From Cepaea nemoralis (Eukaryota; Mollusca; Gastropoda; Stylommatophora; Helicidae): a stretch of 64,000 nt of DNA. The DNA is taken from the NCBI GenBank assembly GCA_014155875.1, contig JACEFZ010011098.1, forward strand, positions 87,651-151,650. Direction: 5' to 3'. This document shows, in pieces, positions 32,001 through 40,365 of the stretch; position 1 is the first letter of the stretch; each line of letters starts with the position of its first letter. The notes under the pieces were generated by a model. The model had not been told where the DNA came from. It was given only the letters and a program-made list of their open reading frames with translations, and did no database searches. Position numbers and translations under genes: made by a program.

Positions 32001-33718
32001 CAACATACTCTGATAATGTATACATAACGGCCGCTTTCCAATAATACTACACACGAGTCTATAACCAGTGGTAAATGCGCATACACAAACATACATACTT
32101 TCCTAAAGTAGACTCTAGCCAAGTTCGCATTGCAGCTATATAGAGGCATGTATATTGAGTTGATGTGAAATATTTTTGGTTATTTCTCGCACCCGGATGT
32201 AATAGGCGGACAACTCACAACACAGCTACGATGCGCGGACAGAGGTAACCTTATCAACTTCGCATATTTATCAATCTATATAAACCTCCCAATAACATAG
32301 CACACCATCCTTCTTCAAACCCCAATCGTTTTCAATGTCACAAGAATAACGAACTACTGATATTTAAGCTCAGAGTGGCATATGCTGATACTGTTTGTGA
32401 TATCTCCTACTCATACCACCTGTTTTAACTGAATGAGGACACATACACCTAACCCATAATTCCCAACCGCCACATATGAGAAAAATCGAGAGTAGTGCTA
32501 TTGATTTTTGTTGGATATCGCGACAATAGGTGTTAATCTCTTAATCCCCTTACCAACCTTTATATGAACCTTTATTAATAACGCGAACTATTTGCAAATG
32601 GCGGGGATATCAGGAATATTATTAACCTGACTTGGTCATTACGAGGATGATAATCCCATGGATTAGCCGTTATGAATGATGCGTATTGATTTTTTGTAAC
32701 ACCTGTTATGGTATTGGGTATATCATATTTTGATTTGTAAGTTAGGTTATATTTTGTAACTCGTAGGTACAAGGGTGAAATCTGCTGCCTGTGTTTTTCA
32801 TCACCGGTAGGACTTGTTGCTGCGGCGACACGGGCGGATAAAGCGACCCTACACCTTATGATCACCTAGACACCCACATGTTGATGACTGGCAATTTTAC
32901 CAACGACAAAGTACCGAGATTCGAACCTGTCACTTCCACAGTGTCTGGGGTACCACCTAAACATACTCCGCAACCAGCACACCTACCTTCTCCTATTCTA
33001 AACATAGCCGGGTTAATAACACCAGAGCTAGAAATCACAACTAAGTAACCAAATATTATTCTACCACTAGACAACCCCACTGGGATTCGAACCCGATGAT
33101 AGTGTTCAGAAGCGTTTTTCTAGCTACTCATACACTCATCCCAACCCTTAACAATGAATATCACAAGGTCATACCCACTAAATGCAATAATACCGGTCAT
33201 CTTTACTTTTTTAAGGTTTTCATTTTTAATCTGTATGATTATATTGTTTAAACCACTACGGCCCTCTACGGCTCACTAGTAACCGCTATCAACTCCTTAA
33301 CATCGACTTTCGCTAAGCCATACCCATTATAATCAATACTACCTGCCATTTGACATTTGTAAGGTTTTCATGTGAAGCTCTAAAAAGATATGATGATAGT
33401 GCTCGGAAGCATTTACCTAGCTACACCGCCACTCACCCATCCCTTAACAACGAATGCCGCTAAGCCCCGGCCACTACAACCTATAATAACAGTAATCATT
33501 AAATTTTAATTTAAAAAAAAAAATTCTCAAAAAAGGGGAGGTAATATCACAAAAACAGACGATTTTTTTACTCATGAGTTATGTCCCGCACCTCCTTCTT
33601 TATTCTTAGTAAAAAACGACCGCTCCTCCCGGCACCTACCGCTCCTCCTTCTTTATTCTTAGTAAAAGAGGTGCGGCACCTTCTCCTTTGGGGCTAGTAG
33701 ACCTCCTATATAACTACT

Positions 33719-33724
33719 ACCCGC
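33719..33724. repeat. 6-bp target-site duplication, right
   Basis: ACCCGC, identical to 22974-22979, immediately after the last base of the right arm. Confidence 0.85.
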
Positions 33725-33989
33725 TGCATTGTAGATAGACTGGGGACAGTCAAGGGATGGGGAAAAGCAAATTCGAGAAACATACTTGTTGTAGTCGGAT
33801 GTGCTAAGCCTGATGAAATAGTGCAACGCAACTCAATGGATGATGTCACTCGATGATGATGTTATGTCTTCTTTCCTAACAGTTTTGTCAGGAAAGTGGT
33901 CATACGAAATTTGCTGTGCCATTGACAACTGCCGCGCCTTATTTAACACTGGAAACTGGTACACAGTATCTCCTGTATTTTCCTCTAAT

Positions 33990-34255
33990 ATTTCGAGAAG
34001 GCTACGTATCCGATCTCTAAACCGATTAGAGAAATTAGACGTAGACAGTCCAGATATTTTGGGCACGCTATGAGGAGAAATAAACTGGAGAACATTGTAA
34101 TAACTGGCAAGATTGTGTGGAAAAGAACAAGGGGGGTAGGCAGAGAGGTAAAGGGCTTTTCCACATGGCATGGTCGAGACAAGACCCGATCCACGACTTT
34201 GGTGATCATGTGAGATGGCGAAACATGACGCCCACGCTTATCGGCATGGCATATG
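33990..34255 (+). pseudogene. RTE-like LINE 3'-end fragment
   Basis: The nucleotide sequence parallels 4118-4363: IRRRQSRYFGHAMRR-, WHGRD- and AHAYRHG-type codons are recognisable in shifting frames. It is older than the 4041 copy, with several indels and stops. Confidence 0.8.
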
Positions 34256-34347
34256 ATGGTGACGAGGTATCAGAACTGACTACCTCACTTGTGATATTAT
34301 AAACCAATGGCTCTTCTAGACATTCCCGAACTTGTGATATTATAAAC

Positions 34348-35266
34348 TAGGGCTGCGGAAGTTAACGATTAATTAATCGATTAATCGTTAATTTTTTTTT
34401 TACGATTAATTTTTTTAACGATTAATCCAAAACTTGTATCCCATCACTTATACAAATGAACCGGATGTCGAAAAATTGTCGGACATTTTAAACATAGTGC
34501 TGCAAACACAACCGAGTTGCAAAATTGCACTGAGTCACCATTGTGTAAGCTGCAGCAAGCTGTACCAACAAGATGCTTGCTTGCTTGCTTGTGTTCGTTG
34601 GCTTGAGCTCCAACGCGAAGTCGTGTATGTCGGATTAAGGCATCCTGTTGTCCAACATCAGTGTGATGTCATACAGGACCTGAGGTTTGCGTGAGTATCC
34701 GTTGTCCCATGTCTGGCTTATTGGTGTGCAGACTGGTGGTTCCTCGCCGTACAGGCAGACACTCTCCGACTTCGGAGGAATCGGCGATCCTACTGACTTT
34801 AGCCAGGACCCCGAAGGGACCTGTTGCCCGGGATGCTCGACGAGGACGCGTCAATAGGTCTTGGCCAGTATATAGCCCGGCCCTGGTGCCTTGGAAACAC
34901 CGCTGCGTCCCTACCAACAAGATGAAACAGTAAGTTTATTATGCTACAGAGTCTTCTACAGGTCAGAGAAGCACTAACTGTCTACATGTCGGATGAAAAG
35001 AAGCAATACAAAGATCCAAAACTGTAAGGTTCAGATTGGGAGAATATTTCGAAATATGTCAAAGTTTTGGACTTATTCTGTCAGACTAGGGTCCTGCTTG
35101 GCGGTCAAAATTTTGTTTCATGTGGCTGTGTATTGCCACTGCTATCATCGTGAGACAAAGCATATGACTGTACACGATGATGATAACTAAATTTAAGGCA
35201 ATTTAATTAATCGTTAATTTTTCAAAAGTTAACTATTAAATTTAAAATTAATCGGTCGTAGCCCTA
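34348..35266. mobile_element. hAT-type MITE with nested SINE
   Basis: The ends are inverted (TAGGGCTGCG left, CGTAGCCCTA right) and flanked by a perfect 8-bp duplication TTATAAAC (34340-34347 and 35267-35274), the size used by hAT transposases. Subterminal regions are rich in ATTAATCG palindromes. There is no transposase ORF, so the element is non-autonomous. Removing the SINE (34576-34911) and one copy of its duplication leaves about 570 bp, a usual MITE length. Confidence 0.85.
34576..34911 (-). mobile_element. SINE with (AAGC)n tail, copy 2, inside the MITE
   Basis: This 336-bp copy of the 1596-1923 family is on the minus strand, flanked by a perfect 13-bp duplication TACCAACAAGATG (34563-34575 and 34912-34924). 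Its tail reads GCTTGCTTGCTTGC on the plus strand. It inserted after the MITE did. Confidence 0.93.
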
Positions 35267-35316
35267 TTATAAACCAATGGCTCTTGTAGACATTCCCGAA
35301 CCCATGCTAGGATTCC

Positions 35317-36480
35317 ATGCTAACTCATGTATCTCAGACGGACACCATAACCAGTAGTTTCTCCTTGAGGAAAATCAAATCCTGTCATTATTGTATGATC
35401 ATCGGGAAGAACAAGACCCCCTCCACAGTCGTCATCATCACATCGGAGGACTGGATGATCCCTCAAATAATCAGATTGGACGAGAGGGAGCAAGCCCCAG
35501 AGCACTACATACCTAGAGTGCTGCAGTGCTCTAGGTGCCAGAAGTTCTAGCACACCCGTGCCACGTGCAAAAGCGAGGTGGAGGTCTGCGAGTACTACTC
35601 TGGACCCTACCTATACACCCAGTGCCCTCATCCTAAGATCGACACGGACTTCAGGAGGCCTAACTCAAACAGAAAGTGCGCCAACTGCCTCATCAACCAC
35701 GGCGCCATGTACCCCGGCTGCCCCTGCCACCAAGACAGCAAATAAGCAATGAAAATTCCATCAAAGCTAATCTACCGTATAAAGAAGCTTGGACACAGTA
35801 CGGGGCGACCACCCGACTAACGAAATGCGACAAGGCACAATTGGAAGGCCAACTGAAGGACCTGAGATCTAAGTTCACCAGCATGGAGGAGAAGAGAGAC
35901 AAGACACAAGAGACGCGGATAACAGCCGTTCAGCGCATTCTGGACGAACTGAAGCAAGTACAGCAGAACATTGAACAGGATGTCGCTCGAATGGCTGAAA
36001 TTGAGGCTGAGGAGACTCTTAAAAAGATTCAAGAAGAAAGAGAACATATAGAACTGCTCAAAACAAAGAATGAGACATGAGACATCAAAAACAGAAGACA
36101 TCAAGTCCCAGACAGAAGAGGAAGCAACAGAATAAAAAGTAGAAGAGGAGGAAGAACACCAGAACGACAGTGACCAAGACTAATAGTGGACAGTGGCCAG
36201 GAGAAGAGATTACCCTCCAGAAAGATAGAGCTACCAAGCCGTCCACGATACGAAATACCAGAGAAGACCAAGAAGATTCGAAGACAGACAAAAACGGGGA
36301 AATAGATGGAACCCAAGGAGGGATGACAACTGGTAACACTCCCAGAAGGAAAAAGCATCATAAGACGGGGCGGGGACACATTTACACCAGGCTCTACAAG
36401 TGCGCGACTCTGGCCAGACATGTGAAAAGCCACCAAAAGATTAAATTAACACAAAAACATCTAATTAGACAGTCTCAGTG
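35317..36480 (+). pseudogene. LINE ORF1 (gag-like) relic, copy 1
   Basis: A Cys-rich block of retroelement zinc-knuckle type is recognisable: CSRCQKF, CKSEVEVCEYY, CPHPKIDTDF, CANCLINHG (about 35521-35740). It is followed by a charged, coiled-coil-like segment (35790-36080: QLKDLRSKFTSMEEKRDKTQ ... EAEETLKKIQEERE). Stops and frame changes are frequent. The block order fits an ORF1 nucleic-acid-binding protein of a Jockey/L1-like LINE. A second related copy starts at about 36480. Confidence 0.7.
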
Positions 36481-36899
36481 AAGCTTATATATGCACCCCA
36501 TATCTACGTGCATCTCATATGCACCCCTATCTACGCAAGAAGAAGTATGAGATACACCATACGGGCCCCAGTTATAAACGACCAAAAACACGACGGTTGA
36601 ACGAGGCCGAAACACATTTTCTCAAAAATTGGATTGGATGAGAAGGGAAGGGAACTTTTTCTGACGATCAGAGGCCTCAGAGTCATATCAGCTCAGATCA
36701 GAAGCTACAGCTTTTATCAGTATAAGTCACCATGCATCGCAATGTCAGAAGATGGGTCATCAAGAGAGTCAACACCCATCTCTCAAACGACGAAATCAGG
36801 TAAAAGGTGCAGACGGAGAACCCAATGGTAAAGACCACCAAAGCTGAGATAATTATCTGCAAGAACGACATACCTACCACCGTTAAAGACCTATCACTG
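36481..36899 (+). pseudogene. LINE ORF1 relic, copy 2, part before the LTR element
   Basis: Sequences such as YKRPKTRRLNEAET, WMRREG and KTTKAEIIICKNDIPTT are followed exactly at 36899 by the LTR retrotransposon. The frame resumes after the element at 46044 with TAED- and the Cys-block homologous to copy 1. It contains stops, so it was dead or dying at the time of insertion. Confidence 0.65.
36896..36899. repeat. 4-bp TSD of the LTR retrotransposon, left
   Basis: ACTG, repeated at 46044-46047. A 4-bp duplication is within the range for Ty3/Gypsy integrases. Confidence 0.85.
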
Positions 36900-37133
36900 T
36901 GTAACAGTATTGGGTATTATTAGGATCTAGTGGGAAACACAGATACAGCACGATTGAGCATGGAGACTGAAAGGGGTGGGGGATGCTCAATCGTGACGTA
37001 TTGGGTTGGTATGGGCAGTTACGATCCAACCTTCGATGTGAGTGGAATCTAACATCAACGCTTTGTCATCAATGAAAGAATAAACCATTTTTACTTGATC
37101 ACTGGCTTATTAATCTCTGTTCACACTGTGACA
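36900..37133 (+). repeat. 5' LTR
   Basis: 234 bp, TGTAACAG...CTGTGACA. It contains a perfect 13-bp inverted repeat (CACGATTGAGCAT at 36949-36961; its complement at 36983-36995) around a 21-nt G-rich loop, and a polyadenylation signal AATAAA at 37079-37084. I found it base-for-base equal to the 3' LTR. Confidence 0.97.
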
Positions 37134-38392
37134 GGATTATTTATGGTGCATGTGACCAGGATGCGAACCTGAAGATAATCACATGAGAAAAAACAAAACA
37201 ATGCGAAGCCAGGACGAATAACATTGCTGAGAAGTTCAAGAACTAAACAAACAAAAAAAAATATTAGCGGCACGTTAGAGAACAATTACTGAACCTGATA
37301 ACAGGCGCACCAAAAGATGGCCACTAAATTATAAATGGTAGTTATATCTGAATACAGAGGCCAAAAGCTCGCCCAGGAGTGGTCCTTTGTAAGTCTTTTT
37401 TAAGACTTCAGATAACAATCAAAGTAGCGACAAGAAGTTTGTTATACCAGCCGTTTTGCAGAGTTCGCAGTGCAGGAAGTTTGTTATGGCCGCCGTTCTG
37501 CAGTTTGATTGTTAGCAACAGGCTTAACATGGACGGTGCCTGAATTTTTACGTTTCAAGAGACATCAAAGCCGCTGCCTTACATCGTTCTGATTGACCAG
37601 GAGTGATCCTATCCTGAGAGTTTGGGCAAACCAGCAATTCAAGTTGAACATTGTAGCTCAGAAAAGAAAAAGTAAAAAAAAAAAAAATTTCTTCCAGGCT
37701 CAAAGTTAAAGAGCTAATCATGAGTTGTCAGGACAGCATGAAAAAGACTTCGTTAATTCGTTGATCGGGCTATAAGTTCTTGAAACAGTCAATTATCGCT
37801 GGGCCTCGGCTGATCCTGATAATTTTTTGGGGCCTCGTTATTACTAAGACCCTATCAAGACATCGATGATGTACCCCACCCGGGGTGAAGGCAAAGACTA
37901 ACAAGCTGGTCGGGACCCGACCAGGGGTTGAAAATTTTCCGGCAGCCCATGAGAAGTGACGCCGAGTGGAAGAAGAGACAGGCTACCTAAACTCCGCTAC
38001 CTAAACTCAGCTCAGCTACCTGAACTCTGCGACTGATTTTTAGCTGAAACGGGCTCCTGTTGGTCGAATGAAATCTGACGCCGAGTGGAAGAAGCTACAG
38101 GCTTGAGTCAGGAAACAAAAAAAGAAACTAACTTTGCTTTTCTAATAAGTGAGTGTATCCTTTAAATTAAAAAGTTAAAACTGAGTGATACTTAAAACTA
38201 GAAAATAACTATGGTTTTCTATAAAAAGTAGGTAAATTCTTTAAATTAAGAAATTGAAATTGTGTGGTTCTTTGCTTGCTTTGTTTCAGTATTTTTCAGC
38301 ATGGCGGAACAGGACACCTTAGCACATCTTCTTTAAATTAAGAAATTGACATTGTGTGGTTCTTTGCTTGCTTTGTTTCAATATTTTTCAGC
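37134..38392 (+). other. LTR-element leader with candidate primer-binding site
   Basis: Ten bases after the LTR comes TGGTGCATGTGACCAGG (37144-37160), starting with the TGG expected opposite a tRNA CCA end. Its continuation GCGAACC would pair with a T-arm-like sequence, so a tRNA primer is plausible, though the offset from the LTR is unusual. The remaining 1.2 kb is non-coding and contains a 92-bp duplication at its 3' end. Confidence 0.5.
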
Positions 38393-38423
38393 ATGGCGGA
38401 ACAGGACACCTTGACGCAGGTTT
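38240..38423 (+). repeat. 92-bp tandem duplication of the gag start region
   Basis: The segment ending in TATTTTTCAGCATGGCGGAA occurs twice, 92 bp apart, so an upstream ATG (38301) with the same first seven codons as gag precedes the true start. The first copy runs into a stop after 11 codons (38334-38336). Each ATG is preceded by a TTTTTCAG splice-acceptor-like tract. Confidence 0.9.
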
Positions 38424-39367
38424 TGACAGGCGTGGGAACAGCAGTAGGCCGACTTAATATGGTGATTAAACAACAAGGGATGGCAACAGAAATTGTAAAG
38501 TTTAGTGGACAGGCCAGAGACTATAAGAAATGGGTCACTTCTATAGAAAAATATGCCTATTTGATCTCAGCAACAAATGAAGAAAAAATGAGACTGGCTT
38601 ATCAGACGGCAACGGAACCAGTTTCGGATCATATCAGAAGAAAATTAGAGGCTAGAGTAGATGAGACGTGGGAACAGTTCAAAGAAGACCTAGCAAGGAA
38701 ATATGCAGAAATAACGGATCCACAACATGCGTTTTCGGTGTTGAGGCAGGCTAAACAAAATAACGGAGAGACGGTACAGTTGTTTAGCGATAGATTGATT
38801 AACTTGGCTGAAGAAGCATTCTTAGGACAGAATGTGCGAGGGGAGGAGGTGGAAAGGATGTTAGTAGGGATTTTTGTAGATGGCATCAAATCTGATGGTT
38901 TGAAACTTAAGCTGATGAGGGAAAACCCTGAGAGGTTATCACAAGCGGTGGATATCGCGGTACAAGAGGAAAATTTGAGACGAAGGTTTAGATTAAGAAC
39001 AGGACGAGAAGTGGGAAGCAATCGAGACGACAGAGTTGAGGAACCCATGGAAATAGGTCAAACAAGATTCGGATGGAATAGGAGAGGCGGTATACAAACG
39101 TTACAAGGTCGAAATAGGAGCGATTATGTTGAAAGAAGAAATGTGAGATACCCTACAAGTGAGACAGTGGGAAACACAAATAACACAAATATTGTCTGTT
39201 GGGTTTGTGGTCAACGGGGACATGTTTCTCGTTTTTGTAATAACAGGCGTGTCCAGTTGAATACACAGGGTAGACATGATAATAATAGGGTGAGTAGGAA
39301 TGTTGTTGATGGACACAGGAATTTTACAGGTACAAGAACACAGGAAAATCGGCGCCCTACCTATTAG
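38393..39367 (+). CDS. gag: Gag polyprotein of the LTR retrotransposon
   Basis: The product is 324 aa from ATG 38393 (MAEQDTLTQVL). The N-terminal two thirds is a helical capsid-like region with the retrotransposon-gag pattern (FSGQARDYKKWVTSIEKY, WEQFKEDLARKY, VLRQAKQNNGETVQLFSDRL). A basic Arg/Gly/Asn-rich stretch follows, then one CCHC zinc knuckle, CWVCGQRGHVSRFC (C-x2-C-x4-H-x4-C), at residues about 268-281, which should bind the genomic RNA. The ORF is intact. Pol lies in the -1 frame and overlaps the last 58 bp. The upstream decoy ATG at 38301 was rejected because its frame closes after 11 codons. Confidence 0.95.
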   Translation: MAEQDTLTQVLTGVGTAVGRLNMVIKQQGMATEIVKFSGQARDYKKWVTSIEKYAYLISATNEEKMRLAYQTATEPVSDHIRRKLEARVDETWEQFKEDLARKYAEITDPQHAFSVLRQAKQNNGETVQLFSDRLINLAEEAFLGQNVRGEEVERMLVGIFVDGIKSDGLKLKLMRENPERLSQAVDIAVQEENLRRRFRLRTGREVGSNRDDRVEEPMEIGQTRFGWNRRGGIQTLQGRNRSDYVERRNVRYPTSETVGNTNNTNIVCWVCGQRGHVSRFCNNRRVQLNTQGRHDNNRVSRNVVDGHRNFTGTRTQENRRPTY

Positions 39368-40365
39368 ACAGGACCTATAGTAGGAGGGTAAATAATAGGG
39401 TCCCAAGTGTTAGAGAGTATGTTAATAACAAGTATAATAGGTCGAACAGAGAATATTTTCAACTAGATGAAGTCAAGAAATTTATAGAAGATAAAACAGA
39501 TTATAGCTCGTGTATATTAGAAATAGGGAAGTATAGAGTTCGTACATTAATAGATTCGGGAGCTCAAGTTAGTGTAGTAAAAGAAAGTTTTTTATACAAA
39601 ATAGTAAGAAATTGTAGAGTATTTAAGTGTAGTAATAATTTACACTCTGTTACTGGACAGAATTTACAAGTAGTTGGACAAACAATGATAAATTTTAAGT
39701 TAGGGGGGATCAACATAAGACACCTTTTTCATGTAGTGAGGGGTTTAAATAGAAATATGTTAATAGGAAGAGATTTTTTGAAAAAAAATGGAATAAGACT
39801 TTTTTATGATTTACATAAGTTAAAATTCAGAGACGTATATATAGATATGGAAGAGGATATGCATATATCAGCACTAGTTAGAGTTAAAATGACAACGACG
39901 TTAAAACCACAGTCGGTTAATTTGATACAAGCGAAGCTGAAGAGAAACCCATATTATGTGGAAGGAAACACAGTCAGAATCACTGAGTTACAAGAGGAAA
40001 TAATTGATGAGCCTGGTTTGGAGGTTCCAGATGGAGTAATGGAGTTGGATAAACACTTAACCTTTCCAGTAATGGTTATCAACAACACAGGGAGAGAAAT
40101 CAAGTTATACAGAGGATGTGTGATAGCAAAATTAGATCATAATATTAGTGACATATTGGCAACGGATAGAGCAGAAGTGTCGGGAACAAGTTATTTGGAA
40201 ACTTCTAATGAAAGGAGAAGTGACAAACGCGGACGCGGAAGAAGAGGGAAAATCGGAATGGATGAATTGATCCATCCATCTAGAAGAAATAAAGCCCATA
40301 TATGTTCACTAGACAAAATAACAAGGGAACAAGAATTGTTGTCACAGTTAAAAGCTTCGCCGTAA
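39310..40365 (+). CDS. pol: Pol, protease-containing segment
   Basis: The frame is open from 39310 (after a stop at 39307) to TAA at 40363-40365, in the -1 frame relative to gag with 58 bp overlap, so expression would need a -1 ribosomal shift. The aspartic protease is recognised from TLIDSGAQVSVV (DSG active site, codons at 39553-39561) and, about 75 codons on, NMLIGRDFLKKNG (the hydrophobic-Gly-Arg-Asp motif closing the active site). No ATG start is expected. The segment ends at a single in-frame stop 9 nt before the frame continues as RT. I see no classical X-XXY-YYZ slippery heptamer in the overlap; GGAAAAT near 39342 is the nearest candidate. Confidence 0.85.
   Translation, partial: WTQEFYRYKNTGKSAPYLLDRTYSRRVNNRVPSVREYVNNKYNRSNREYFQLDEVKKFIEDKTDYSSCILEIGKYRVRTLIDSGAQVSVVKESFLYKIVRNCRVFKCSNNLHSVTGQNLQVVGQTMINFKLGGINIRHLFHVVRGLNRNMLIGRDFLKKNGIRLFYDLHKLKFRDVYIDMEEDMHISALVRVKMTTTLKPQSVNLIQAKLKRNPYYVEGNTVRITELQEEIIDEPGLEVPDGVMELDKHLTFPVMVINNTGREIKLYRGCVIAKLDHNISDILATDRAEVSGTSYLETSNERRSDKRGRGRRGKIGMDELIHPSRRNKAHICSLDKITREQELLSQLKASP

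Larger units (their letters stand above)
22980..33718. mobile_element. Palindromic Maverick/Polinton-like element
   Basis: This 10,739-bp unit has left arm 22980-27104 and right arm 29586-33718, which are reverse complements (about 98% identical by eye, differing by scattered substitutions and 1-2-bp indels), around a 2.48-kb unique centre. The ends read 5'-AGTAGTTATATAGGAGG and its complement, and the whole is flanked by a perfect 6-bp duplication ACCCGC. Six-base TSDs and 5'-AG termini are established features of Maverick/Polinton elements. Each arm carries a promoter-like block and a two-C2H2-finger ORF followed by a frame-shifted continuation. I infer a defective element in which one terminus with its gene was copied in inverted form. 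No polymerase catalytic domain, integrase or capsid gene is recognisable, so the class assignment is tentative. Confidence 0.7.
29586..33718 (-). repeat. Right arm of the 4.1-kb inverted repeat
   Basis: This is the reverse complement of 22980-27104, with the same order of elements reading from the outside in. It differs by isolated substitutions (for example one in the RTE fragment and one that changes an antisense codon near 29858) and small indels. Confidence 0.97.

Noticed and set aside
22980..33718. Palindrome as a pure assembly artefact
   Set aside because: The arms differ by scattered substitutions and indels, the centre is unique, and an exact 6-bp TSD flanks the outside; an artefact would usually give identical arms and no TSD. 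Long-read proof is still desirable.
38301..38336. Upstream ATG as the true gag start
   Set aside because: The frame closes after 11 codons; it is a copy of the real start created by the 92-bp duplication.
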